The notes beneath the pieces were generated by a model, which was not told the origin of the DNA, made no database searches, and saw only the letters and a list, made by a program, of their open reading frames with translations. Made by a program: the position numbers and the translations under genes. Below are positions 21,593-30,745 of a stretch of DNA of 34,634 nucleotides, in pieces; the first letter of the stretch is position 1; the number at the start of each line of letters is the position of its first letter. Source of the DNA: Stramenopiles sp. TOSAG23-6 (taxonomy: Eukaryota > Sar); assembly GCA_900128565.1 (NCBI GenBank), contig LT635951.1, forward strand, positions 1 to 34,634, given 5' to 3'.

Positions 21593-22001
21593 ATTTGGTA
21601 GAGACCCTTGTGATTTTCACGGAAATGCAACAATATTTATTCCCACATGAATTCGCATAATCGATATTATAGAAAGGACTGTAGCAAATAAGTAGTCTTA
21701 TGCAAGCGAGGGCGAGACTGGGACTAGACTACCTTTTTTTTTTGCTAAAAATACTTTTTTTCGTGTGGTCCGGTCAAACGCAAACCCAAACGAACATTTG
21801 ATTTTGAAAGGTCAACAACAACATCAAACAAACAACAAACCAAACACTTGAACACTTGAACTACTTCAATTTTTCAAATTGAATAGTACTATTAATCATA
21901 CGTTCCTTAGGTAGTCTTTCTTTTTAATAGCACGAATCAGCATTTCACAGAAACGAGCAATTGCTGCTTCATTTTGCAACTGCTCTTCAAAAGATTGTGA
22001 A
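21593..22001. other. Divergent promoter region between methyltransferase and RELCH genes
   Basis: No gene is recognised. It contains a T11 tract near 21735 and AAC-rich sequence at about 21810-21860. Both adjacent start codons face outward from it. Confidence 0.55.
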
Positions 22002-23451
22002 ATGCCAAACTTTGAACTTGATGATGCAGATATGTTTGCTCGTTGGTTACTTGAACAAGGCATGCATTTAACAGCCCTTGAATTGCATCAGGAGTTACTA
22101 CTTAACCACCAAGCAAGTATACCTGTGCTCGAGTCGTTCATGCGCGGAGATGTTTTGGGTGATCATTTAAGCAAAGAGGTAAGAGCTGCATCAATAGATA
22201 GTATGATATTATCCACAAATACGAGTCCCTTTGAGCACGGCGGTATAATGGATATAATCCAGACTCGCGATGATAAAATAGCGTTGTTGGAATATGAATT
22301 GAGGTGTTCGCGGGAAGACCTCTCAGCCATGCGAGGTCGTGTTCGCGCGTTTTCTGAAGCAGCTTTAGATGGCACAGAATCATATATTAATAATAGAAAG
22401 GATAATACGGTACAACAATCCACAAATTACAAAAATCCATTTAGCAAAAGTCAAATTTCTAATAAAGTTTCTTCAGACTCGAAAAATCCTTTTTCTTCAC
22501 ACAACTCAAGTCAGTCTTCTGGTCAACATAGTGCTGATAATAAAGACATGACAAGACAAGAACGTAATATTCTTAATTGTATTGTTAAAAGGTACCTCGA
22601 GAACTCAGGCTATAAATTATCGTGTCTCACTTTTAGTGAAGAAGTAAATGATCAAGATTTAGATGATTTAGAGTCTTTAGGACTTTCAAGTGGAAATCGA
22701 GCTGATCTTGTGTCTTTATATAGAGGCAGAATAGACCCAATAAGAGATGCTTTATCTCTTCAAGTAGATCTCAACAGAGAAAGAAGATTATCCGCAAAAT
22801 TAAAAGCGTCATCGACTGCAGCCATCAACGAAGCAGAAGAATCTCGAGAATTTCATGCTAAACTTAGTAAAAAATTCCAAGTTATATTAGACGAAACCTC
22901 TCAGCACAAAGAAAAAATAGCGGAAATGACTAAACAGAATGAAAATTTGAAGGAAATGATCTCTTCATTACGGGATGAGTTAGATTTGGCACGTGTATGT
23001 TTTATAATGAATTTCTAATTTAATTGTTTTTTCATACGAAATTTCGTACCTAACGATTTTTTTTGAAATATTTTTTCACAATACATGTCTTCCTCTTGAA
23101 ATTTATAAAGACTTGACCTTGCCCTCAACTTGGTTAAAATGGTATCAGTTATGCACGAAATCTGAAAAGGTGACTATATTGGATATGATATGGCGTGAGT
23201 GTACTGCCGAAGAGCACAATTTCATCATTGTTGATCTCCAGGCATTTTTTAGTGTAACAGGGTCTACAAAAAAATCAGTTGTTCAAAGGAAAAACATGAA
23301 ATTGAAAAATCCAAAAGTTCTTTCAAAAAAAGAAGTTATCGTGCCATGCAGCAACCCTAACCCTAATCCAAAAGTTCTTTCAAAAAAAGAAGTTATCGTG
23401 CCATGCAGCAACCCTAAGGAGAAATCTAATAAAATTAACTCAAATAGATGA
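22002..23451 (+). CDS. RELCH: RELCH-like LisH-domain protein, short form
   Basis: Exons 22002-22992 and 23087-23451 encode 451 aa. RELCH links Rab11 recycling endosomes to the trans-Golgi in animals. The N terminus has a LisH motif (FARWLLEQGMHLTALELHQELL), matching the LLTALELHTELLE region of RELCH. A second one (VKRYLENSGYKLSCLTFSEE, then VNDQDLDD) matches its EYLKxxxYKLTSITFSDE region. Between them is a Ser/Asn-rich linker, and afterwards a coiled coil. The long C-terminal HEAT-repeat part of animal RELCH (over 1,100 aa in total) is absent: after the introner only about 120 residues remain, including a duplicated 19-residue segment. It is either a truly short form or a truncated gene. Confidence 0.75.
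22993..23086 (+). mobile_element. Introner 9 (94 nt) in the RELCH-like gene
   Basis: It carries GTATGTTTTATAATG, the perfect palindrome TACGAAATTTCGTA followed by CCTAAC, and ends ATTTTTTCACAATA-CAT. To keep the frame with that end it starts two bases earlier, GTGTATGT. Because GT is shared at both edges, 22995-23088 gives the same product. No AG inside. Removal joins LDLAR to LPLEIYKD. Confidence 0.82.
23311..23417 (+). repeat. 57-bp tandem duplication in the RELCH-like gene with CCCTAA at its edge
   Basis: A 50-nt block (CCAAAAGTTCTTTCAAAAAA...) recurs with a period of 57 bp and encodes NPKVLSKKEVIVPCSNP twice. The junction reads AACCCTAACCCTAATCC, resembling two telomeric CCCTAA units, and the second copy ends in one CCCTAA. 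Confidence 0.9.
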
Positions 23452-23661
23452 TTGGAAGGGTTACAAAGAAATTTTAATTTGAGTTTTAATTTGAGTTTTG
23501 TGTAAGTTGAATAATTTTATAACAGTTTTCAACATAAAAACAAAGAAAATATTCCTGATAATTTTGTGTTGAAGCTCTCAAACGAAACAGATGATGCTGT
23601 AGTCTGTAATAGCGGAACTTCAAATAAATTTATAGTAAAGTAGCTATATATAGTATTGTTT

Positions 23662-24270
23662 CTATTGTACCACACAATTTTCTGACATGGCAGTGACAAG
23701 TGAATGACAACCATCACTAAATATTTTCTCCTGCTTTTCTTCATGTTTTTTGCATGGAACACTTTCTACACTCAAAATATTGCCAGTGCTGTTTTTGATT
23801 CTTTGATTTTTATTACAAAGGATATTTTCCCCAGCCTCGCGAGTTGAGTTATTCATATTATTGTTTGAAAATACAAGTTGTGTAGTTGAACTGTCTATAG
23901 TAGTTTGCCAGCGATGAAGCAGTTCTAATTCTTGGGACTTTGGTGAAAGTGAAGCAAGTGATATAGGAGAAGCCAAACGCTCACGTTTACGTACTCGGTG
24001 AATTAGTCGCTCAAGTCGGGTTTTGCGTCTTATTTCTGCTTCTTCATCAAAAGTGGAATTTTCTACTTGTTCAAAAAGTTCCGTCTCACTAGATGCACAA
24101 TAATCAAAATCTTCTATCTCTCTATCAGAATATGTAGGTCTATCAATATCATGTTTCGGAGTTCCTCCAGCTATCACTCCCTGATTCTCATCTAAATCAG
24201 GCAATGTTTTCGTAATTGTTGGAACAATATGTGGAACCTGAATATTCCCTGAAACTTCTCGAAGTGCCAT
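23662..24270 (-). CDS. Unknown hydrophilic protein
   Basis: The gene encodes 202 aa from the ATG at 24268-24270 (MALREVSGNIQVPHIVP). An upstream start at 24384 is possible but adds a low-complexity, hydrophobic stretch that includes the conserved TACCCGGTAC promoter-like motif, so I prefer the shorter form. The protein has an acidic segment (REIEDFDYCASSETELFEQ), a basic helix (RKTRLERLIHRVRKRERLAS) and a Ser/Asn-rich tail. No domain is recognised. Confidence 0.6.
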   Translation of the reverse strand: MALREVSGNIQVPHIVPTITKTLPDLDENQGVIAGGTPKHDIDRPTYSDREIEDFDYCASSETELFEQVENSTFDEEAEIRRKTRLERLIHRVRKRERLASPISLASLSPKSQELELLHRWQTTIDSSTTQLVFSNNNMNNSTREAGENILCNKNQRIKNSTGNILSVESVPCKKHEEKQEKIFSDGCHSLVTAMSENCVVQ

Positions 24271-24351
24271 TTTGATTGAGAAGTCAAATATAATAATATT
24301 ATTACGCAGGAATAGACTAGAAGAAATAAAAAAATTTGATGTGTGGTGCGG

Positions 24352-24361
24352 TACCCGGTAC
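24352..24361. promoter_or_regulatory. Candidate promoter motif TACCCGGTAC (copy 3)
   Basis: Lies 81 bp upstream of the 24270 start of the unknown minus-strand gene and 156 bp upstream of CCZ1, in their shared divergent region. Same 10-mer as at 1432 and 13349. Confidence 0.4.
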
Positions 24362-24517
24362 TGTACTTTAAAAAAAAAAATCAATCTGAAATCGCGCGGA
24401 TGATGGACACTTGACTTGATGATGATATTTTATCCAATATAATATAATATTGTAGAGAGAAGAAGAAGAAGAAGAAAGAGCTAAAAAAAGCAACCAATAA
24501 TAAGTGCTTCCTTTAAA

Positions 24518-26428
24518 ATGAGCATAGCTGAAATTGACCCTCCTATAGATTGTTGTTTCATATTTGATAGAAGCCTTTCTCCTGAAGGAGAAAATGCAAG
24601 CATTTTGGAACAGTCTGCTCAGCTTTTGTTTTATACTCCCAAAGAGACACCTTTGAAGGACAAGTTAGGGCGAGTGAACCTTGCTGCAGGTTTTATAGAT
24701 TTCCATCGAACTTTTGCCGACTCTTCTGCTTGTATTCACACGGTGGAAACGTCAAATCTTTGTTGGGGCTTTTTAAAATCTGAGCCTGGTGTCTGGCTTG
24801 TAATGGTTTTACAAAAAACTTATTTTNTTAGTATCAGTCAATTTAGTAAAAACTCTGGAAGACTTTCTTATCGTTCAGACAAAACTGCGGATAATTCTTT
24901 AAAATCATTCATTGGAGGGTTAGGAATATCAGTGGCGAAATCTAGTGAAAGCCACAGTAAAAAAAAATCGCTTAGGACTAGTTCTGCCAACAGTCGTCGT
25001 GGGGCTGTTCTTGCCAAATCTGATGATGCAACAGAAACCAGATTTTCTCCTCGAATTCTCAGTGCAGTTTTGAAAAGTTTATATTCACGTTACACCCTTC
25101 TCCATGGAAGTATAACATCAGCCGTTCATGTTCCAAATATATTAAATAGTCAAGTAATTGCTCTGCAACGTTTACGGAAAATCGTTCGGAAAGCTAAAGA
25201 AGCAAAAAGTGCAGTTCTATTAGCAACTGCGACGAAAACGGAACAGCGAACCAAGCAAATTGAAAACTTACCATCTAAGATTAAGGAATTAGAAATAGCC
25301 GAAATGGCATCACCTCTAATACCACTTCGAAGTAGTTTATTTTCTTCATTTTGTTCAAGTATCAATGATTTAGTCTTCCCATTGCATTTTGTGCATGGGC
25401 TTTCAACATGCAAATACTTTTCACTGAACAGAGTGACATATTTAGCATCACAATATCTCATTTATCAAATGAAAACAACATTTACAAGTATAAAACACTA
25501 CGCATTCTTGTATGACCTCCATTTAGTACATAATGACGTACCTGATGTGTTTTTTGGTACTGAAACTGACAGTGAAACGTATAATACTATGAATATTTTA
25601 TATCATTATTTACACTCTCCATATTTAAAAAATTTAATACACCATGCCCAACAAATGTCATTACCGTTTCTATTAAATTCTAATGGACTTATTTACTCAC
25701 ATCCGGTGTTCCATCGTGAGCTATGTTCACCCAGTAAAATACCAAAGTATACGGAACTTGGTAATTTATTGATTTATCAGGAATCTCGCATAACTATAGT
25801 ACTTATTGTTGATAAGATGATTGATTTTAAAGTAAATAATAGAAATAGTGTTGACTTTTGTAACCAAATTACAAATTTCCTTAGAAAAGATACGAAGCAG
25901 CTAAATTCTATGATTGTTGATGAATTAGATAGACAAAGTCATCAACATTCTGCTCCATTTTCATCATTTATATCAGCAAATTCAGCCAATGCTTCTTTAG
26001 CTCATCATGGATTTCAGTCTCCTGAACTTGTTTCATTGATGCCACACCCAAAGAAAGACATAACAAAAAAGCCAGCTTACATATACTTTAGTGGTAGCAA
26101 TTGTGCTATTAAGATGGTCGGGTTTTCAACTCCGAAAAGTAGAAAAATAGATAATGGCAAATTAGTAACAATATCAATGAAGGATTTAAATTTAGGTATA
26201 AAGCAGTGGCAGTTTGAAGGGTTTGATGCAATATTTAATGGAATAAGTGAAGATTTAGTAGGAACCTATATAAAGATTGAAGGTACAGGTTGGATTATTT
26301 TTCGAATGTGTGGTAGACGTTTGTTATATACAGTTTTTGGTAAAGATAGTAAAACCGAGTCTCTTTATAATGCCGAAAAACAACTAATTAATTTATGCCA
26401 GAATTGTTTTTTGAATATATTCTTGTAA
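24518..26428 (+). CDS. CCZ1: CCZ1 homologue, vacuolar/endosomal Rab7 GEF subunit
   Basis: The gene is intronless and encodes 636 aa. Mon1-Ccz1 is the exchange factor that recruits Rab7 to late endosomes and vacuoles. The N terminus matches the first longin domain of CCZ1: CCFIFDRSLSPEGENA, then ILEQSAQLLFYTP, AAGFIDFHRTFADS, CIHTVETSNLCWGF and VWLVMVLQKTYF. Later segments (NLLIYQESRITIVLIVD) fit the further longin-type domains. One codon is unknown because of the N at 24827. The call rests mainly on the N-terminal third. No Mon1 gene is in the window. Confidence 0.82.
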   Translation: MSIAEIDPPIDCCFIFDRSLSPEGENASILEQSAQLLFYTPKETPLKDKLGRVNLAAGFIDFHRTFADSSACIHTVETSNLCWGFLKSEPGVWLVMVLQKTYFXSISQFSKNSGRLSYRSDKTADNSLKSFIGGLGISVAKSSESHSKKKSLRTSSANSRRGAVLAKSDDATETRFSPRILSAVLKSLYSRYTLLHGSITSAVHVPNILNSQVIALQRLRKIVRKAKEAKSAVLLATATKTEQRTKQIENLPSKIKELEIAEMASPLIPLRSSLFSSFCSSINDLVFPLHFVHGLSTCKYFSLNRVTYLASQYLIYQMKTTFTSIKHYAFLYDLHLVHNDVPDVFFGTETDSETYNTMNILYHYLHSPYLKNLIHHAQQMSLPFLLNSNGLIYSHPVFHRELCSPSKIPKYTELGNLLIYQESRITIVLIVDKMIDFKVNNRNSVDFCNQITNFLRKDTKQLNSMIVDELDRQSHQHSAPFSSFISANSANASLAHHGFQSPELVSLMPHPKKDITKKPAYIYFSGSNCAIKMVGFSTPKSRKIDNGKLVTISMKDLNLGIKQWQFEGFDAIFNGISEDLVGTYIKIEGTGWIIFRMCGRRLLYTVFGKDSKTESLYNAEKQLINLCQNCFLNIFL

Positions 26429-26630
26429 TAATATAAAAAAGTGAATGCTTGTATTGTAGGTTTAAAATTTAACAATCAAAAGTTGTATATCATTAGAGAT
26501 TTTGAAGTAAATATATTTATTTCCATTGTGCAATTTTTATTTTCTATGTAAGAAACATTATCTGTACGTCTAATTAATAGTATAATTAAAAATATTATCA
26601 TGTCCTAAATTTCAATATTCATCATGAAGT

Positions 26631-27896
26631 TTACAGTTCATTTTCTTCATTCCAGTATGCTTCAGCTTCTTCATATATTTTGTTGACCATAGCTAGGCGT
26701 GTTGAATGCCCAGAAGTTGATTTAGACGGATCATGTAGCAAAAGTAATTGATTGTACCGTTCTTTTCGCGCTGCGGCATCTTCGGGCCATTCTTCAATCA
26801 GTGTTGTAGTCTCTATCGAGTCCCAATCACTAGCCATCACATCCGTTGATTTAAGTTTGATTTGAATTCCACTCTTTGCCATGTCTTTAAGCTCTTCTCC
26901 AGCAGATTTACCAATCATTGCAGTAAATATTGTGACTTCATCTTCGAGTATATCCCCACCAGCCATTGTAACAAGAACATCACTGTTATTCACTACTAAT
27001 ACCCCAATTGCTCCAGCAGCTTCCGCGTATTCAGATTTTTTTGTAAACGAACAACCTCCTCGCCAAATTAGAGCAACCTTACCTTTCAAGTCACTCGAGT
27101 TCGTCAACTCTTCACAACCATTCATTGGTTCAGAACGAACAAGTTCGACCGCATGTGTAGGATAGTTTGGAATAGGTCCACCAAATTCAGCTCGGAGATA
27201 TTCGAAACTGGAATTTTCTGCTGTTGTGAGGAGACCTCCGTCAGCAGAGAGCATTTCAACACCATCATAGTGGACTTTTTCATCTATGTTATGTTTATCA
27301 TTGTATTGCTGACTACATGGACCTGTCAGATATGTTCCTTCTTTAGACCACTTTTTAGCAACGACTGCGCCTAAGACAATTGTTTCTCTGGATAAAATTT
27401 TCTTTAGCGCCGAGCCTGCGGATTGTCGTATGGCCGTAACGGGAATTGTAATTTCCGGTTCATGTTCCTCAGTGACATTCATAAATGCTGCCGGTAAACG
27501 AGGAATAGCTTGATCGCTATTTATAAGTATCATACCAACAGCGCCGGCGGATTGTGCATAAAAAGCTTTGTCTGCAAAAGAACACTTCCCACGGTCTACA
27601 AGAAGGATCGCACCTGAGGCAACAGCAGGGTCTGGCTTTTCACAACAATTAACTGGCTCAGACATTCGAATTGGTTCGTACTTACAATGTAATGATGAAC
27701 CGAATAACGCCTTAACAAATTCATATGAACTTCCTCCACCAAGAAGCTCTATTGATCCCCATGCTTCACTGCGGTCCTTATTAGCAAGTGTACTAATACG
27801 TACAGCCGGGGTCTCTGCTTGTTCATTATCTTCAGCGGAAACAACCATATTTCGTCGCACAATAACAATTGCTAATAAATAGCTCAACTTTAACAT
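26631..27896 (-). CDS. Secreted or lumenal protein with two protease-associated (PA) domains
   Basis: The gene encodes 421 aa. A signal peptide is likely (MLKLSYLLAIVIVRRNMVVSA). Two related PA modules follow, at about residues 30-180 and 200-350. Their cores read GAILLVDRGKCSFADKAFYA with QSAGAVGMILIN, and GKVALIWRGGCSFTKKSEYA with EAAGAIGVLVVN. PA domains are found in vacuolar sorting receptors, RING membrane proteins and subtilases. Here there is no protease domain, RING or transmembrane segment, only a short helical tail, so it may be a soluble lumenal binding protein. The internal duplication explains the symmetry. Intronless; its 3' end converges on CCZ1. Confidence 0.88.
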   Translation of the reverse strand: MLKLSYLLAIVIVRRNMVVSAEDNEQAETPAVRISTLANKDRSEAWGSIELLGGGSSYEFVKALFGSSLHCKYEPIRMSEPVNCCEKPDPAVASGAILLVDRGKCSFADKAFYAQSAGAVGMILINSDQAIPRLPAAFMNVTEEHEPEITIPVTAIRQSAGSALKKILSRETIVLGAVVAKKWSKEGTYLTGPCSQQYNDKHNIDEKVHYDGVEMLSADGGLLTTAENSSFEYLRAEFGGPIPNYPTHAVELVRSEPMNGCEELTNSSDLKGKVALIWRGGCSFTKKSEYAEAAGAIGVLVVNNSDVLVTMAGGDILEDEVTIFTAMIGKSAGEELKDMAKSGIQIKLKSTDVMASDWDSIETTTLIEEWPEDAAARKERYNQLLLLHDPSKSTSGHSTRLAMVNKIYEEAEAYWNEENEL

Positions 27897-28413
27897 TTTC
27901 TAGCAAGCCTTGTATATATTTATTAATTCTCTGTTGGGACTTTCAAGAAAAAGTAATTGGAGAAAATGAAATCTCTCTCAGAGTATCTTCTTCTATATTT
28001 ATCGAGGAAAAAAAACGTATCCTCTGGATTCCTCTCTCTCGAATTTCGAAATCTTCGATGGCGATAAGCAGGTTTGTAATTTTCACTGTCAAATTTGAAT
28101 TTTTTCGAAAAGCAAATTTGAAAATTCATTTCCAGATTCCCAAATTTTGTTACAGAATTTTGTACCAATCGGCAATAATTCAAATCATTCAAATCTGGCC
28201 ATAAAGCCAATTCTTTCAATTCAAACAAAAAAGAAAGTGAAGAGAGAATTTCTTCAAAACGACATTCATAATTTCGTTCTTTCAGATTTGTCCAACAAAT
28301 TTTCGCATTTGAAGCATTAGAAACTCAAATAGACAACAAAGTATCACTGTCGTTGATCCAGGTGGTTGAATTTGTTGTTTTTTGTGTTTGCATAACGATA
28401 GCTAATACTCAAT
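27897..28413. other. Divergent region between PA-domain and FHA-RING genes
   Basis: No gene is supported; short frames on both strands (about 100 codons) are low-complexity and conflict with each other. A segment at about 28150-28170 (TACAGAATTTTGTACCAATC) faintly resembles the introner core, but no terminal motifs flank it. Confidence 0.5.
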
Positions 28414-30168
28414 ATGTCTTCTGAAGTTCAAACTCCAATCTGCTCGAATACTTCTTGTCTCCACCAGTTGGTACTTCGAGATAACAATTCAAAAGTTGAA
28501 CCAAAGATCATTCATCTTCATAGTAGTGGGAAAAGTTCATTTAAAGTAAGTTATTGTTTTCATACAAATAATCATTTTTCTCCTTCATTCTTGTTTATCT
28601 TAAACTTTTTTTTATCTTCATTTGTTGTTACTTCGATTACACTTCGTTTCTGTACCTATTTTTTCAGATAATTTGTGTAACTTAACGAAGCAAGTAATTT
28701 TAAAAAAATTCATTCAATACAGCTTGGAAGGAGTCGGTCTTCAGCTGATGTTGTCTTTAGTTCTAAAGGAGGTCCCCTAATGATTTCTAGAGTTCACGCA
28801 ATACTTTCTCGGTCTAAAGCATCTGAAAAGATTTCCGAGAATAATACTTTAATTGGCAATAGTATCAACAGTTTAAATAGTAAATCATCACTGGAAGTTT
28901 CTAAGAGTACTGTATGGTGGAAGATTGAAGATAATAATAGTAGAAATGGTATGTTTGTCAACTCTATTAAGTTAGCTGAGGCGACTCTGTCTCATGGAGA
29001 CATAGTGACTTTTGGTGGGGGAGGCACTCTCCCTTACGGTACCCATAAAAACAACATTGAATCTGATTATCAGTATGTATTTTTAAAAGTTTGCTCTAAT
29101 CAAGATGAAGATAATATATCAACAAACGAATATAAGGAAAAGAATAGCAAGAAAAATATGTTTCAAAGAAATTCTTTCCCGACAACGGGCTCTTCAAGTC
29201 GTCGGAAGCGGCCACTTACTGAAAAGATTGATCTTTCCTCGAAGCGTCCTAGACTTGATACATCATGCATTGTTTCAAATACGATGAATATACATAAAAA
29301 ACATGAAATACCAATAACGAAGGAAGGTGATAACGCGATAGCTACAGGGATTTGCGGGGATGGAGTCTCACTAAATTCACAGAAAAATGTTGATTTATCA
29401 ACTAAAAGCACTGCATTAGTTCCTTTTTCTTCTGTGCTTCCCCAAGGTACTGTCAAAGTTAATTGTTTGCAAGAAGAATTGACGTGCCCGATATGTTTGG
29501 ATTATTTACTTCAAGCTCACACCCTAGGATGTGGTCATTCACTATGTATGCTTTCAAAATTGAATTTCAAATTTTTCAAATTTATTTATTTTCGTACCAA
29601 ATTTTGTACCTAACATTATTTTTTGGAAATATTTTTCCACAATATATGTGCTCCGTGTATTGTAAAAACGCTTGAAAACAAACGAGCTTGTCCTTGTTGT
29701 CGTGCACCAACAACCAAGCCACCTATACGTTCACGTGTTCTAGATAATGCAATTAACAAATTATTGAAACAAGAAGGATGCGAGTCAAAATATTCTGAGT
29801 ACCTACACCGATTAAAAAAATGGGAAAAAGATATCAGTTTGAGAAAAGCCCAAGCAAAACAATTGAAAAGAGTTATATGTAACGCAAAGCGAGAAGGAAA
29901 GCATTTCCTCTGTATCACTGATAAATGGACAAGTAATGAACAACAAGTTTTTCAAAAAGGTGTTGCTCTTTATCATGGTGTTGCTCGAGTTGTATACTGC
30001 AACACCACAAGTTTGACAGCAGAGTATATAGAAAGTGCTTCAAAAGAAGAATTAAAGCTCGCTAGTTTAAATGTCGGTGTGGTAAATAAGAAATCAGTAT
30101 CAACCTTAGATGCATCAACAATGCGATCATTGTTACACATGTTCAGATTATATGGTGGCCGTGAATAA
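28414..30168 (+). CDS. FHA-RING E3 ubiquitin ligase (RNF8/CHFR-like architecture)
   Basis: Exons 28414-28545, 28723-29545 and 29648-30168 encode 491 aa. The FHA domain, a phosphothreonine reader, covers about residues 30-140: the first intron is removed to give SFKLGRSRSSADVVF, then MISRVHAILSR and WWKIEDNNSRNGMFVNS. A basic Ser-rich linker follows (SSSRRKRPLTEKID). The C3HC4 RING at about residues 300-345 reads CPICLDYLLQAH, CGHSLCAPC and CPCCRAPTT; its fifth to eighth zinc ligands are contiguous only after the introner is removed. A coiled-coil-like region and an unrecognised domain end the protein. FHA-RING ligases act in the DNA damage response or mitotic checkpoints elsewhere; the specific role here is inferred. 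It has one conventional intron and one introner. Confidence 0.9.
28546..28722 (+). other. Conventional GT-AG intron (177 nt, phase 0)
   Basis: Begins GTAAGT, has a branch-point-like CTTAAC at about 28681 and ends CATTCAATACAG. Removal restores the FHA motif K-LGRSRSSADVV. It also contains TGTACCTATTTTTTCAG, reminiscent of the introner 3' half. It proves that the genome uses ordinary spliceosomal sites. Confidence 0.88.
29546..29647 (+). mobile_element. Introner 10 (102 nt, phase 1) inside the RING domain
   Basis: Starts GTATGCTTTC, has core TACCAAATTTTGTACCTAAC, and ends TATTTTTCCACAATA-TAT. The exon ends TAT, an exact 3-bp repeat (TATGT if extended). No AG inside. The RING zinc ligands CGHSLC-APC require exactly this removal (or an equivalent shift within the repeat), making it the best-fixed boundary of the family. 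Confidence 0.93.
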
Positions 30169-30307
30169 TAGTTGTTCTCTATGTGTAAAAGCTCGGGACA
30201 TTTTTATTGAGGCACTATTGACGATTTCAGTATTGAGTTTATAGTGAAAGAATAAAAATTGTATTTTACTTATTCCCACTCAGAACTAAACTTTTATTTA
30301 TTTATTA

Positions 30308-30730
30308 TTATAAGCCCTTTCTCTGTAGAAGAGCAGGTGATGTTGGTGGAGAGTCCTGCATTGCAGTACTGTGTAAGTTTCTTCCTGCGACTGCAGCAGC
30401 TGTTGGGGGATTTCGCAAAGAGTTGCCATTTTGGGTATTCGTGGTCCAATTCTGGTGGAATACCTCAACTGGTACACTATGTGTATCAACCCGTGAAAAT
30501 TGAGTTGGTTTATCATATATTTCGCTTGACGGGGCGCGTTTGCGTCTTGTTACATCAGTTTCTGGTGCATAAAAGTTTGGTTGTGACGGAGGATTCCAAG
30601 ACTGCTGACCTCCCCACACTTGCGTTGTATTACCCTGTGCAGCCGCTCTTCTGGCTGCAACAGCATCCATGTGTACTTGAAGTTTCCAGGCTTGCTCTGC
30701 AAGTGAAGTATGGCTTTTACCTGGATTCAT
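30308..30730 (-). CDS. Small Asn/Gln/Ser/Pro-rich protein, unknown
   Basis: The frame encodes 140 aa from the ATG at 30730 (MNPGKSHTSLAEQAW). The N-terminal part is Ala/Arg-rich and helical (VHMDAVAARRAAAQGN). The rest is polar and disordered-looking (WNPPSQPNFYAP, RRKRAP, PPTSPALLQRKGL). No domain is recognised. The frame extends a little upstream without another clear ATG, so a missing 5' exon is possible. It converges on the FHA-RING gene with 139 bp between ends. Confidence 0.5.
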   Translation of the reverse strand: MNPGKSHTSLAEQAWKLQVHMDAVAARRAAAQGNTTQVWGGQQSWNPPSQPNFYAPETDVTRRKRAPSSEIYDKPTQFSRVDTHSVPVEVFHQNWTTNTQNGNSLRNPPTAAAVAGRNLHSTAMQDSPPTSPALLQRKGL

Positions 30731-30745
30731 TGAACAACTATTCAA

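Noticed and set aside
24271-24384. Longer N terminus for the unknown minus-strand protein
   Set aside because: It would translate the AT-rich leader and the TACCCGGTAC motif. The ATG at 24270 gives a normal start.
28150-28170. Possible intergenic introner remnant (TACAGAATTTTGTACCAATC)
   Set aside because: Only the core resembles the family; neither GTATGT nor CACAATA occurs at the right distance.
27923-28228. Open frames of about 100 codons on both strands upstream of the FHA-RING gene
   Set aside because: They overlap on opposite strands, are low in complexity (Phe, Lys, Arg-rich) and show no motif.
2994-29647. The repeated elements as DNA-eliminated sequences (like ciliate IESs) rather than introns
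   Set aside because: They are all in sense orientation where they interrupt a frame, start GTATGT-like and carry a CTAAC box at branch-point distance, which fits RNA splicing better. Only RNA and DNA comparison would settle it.
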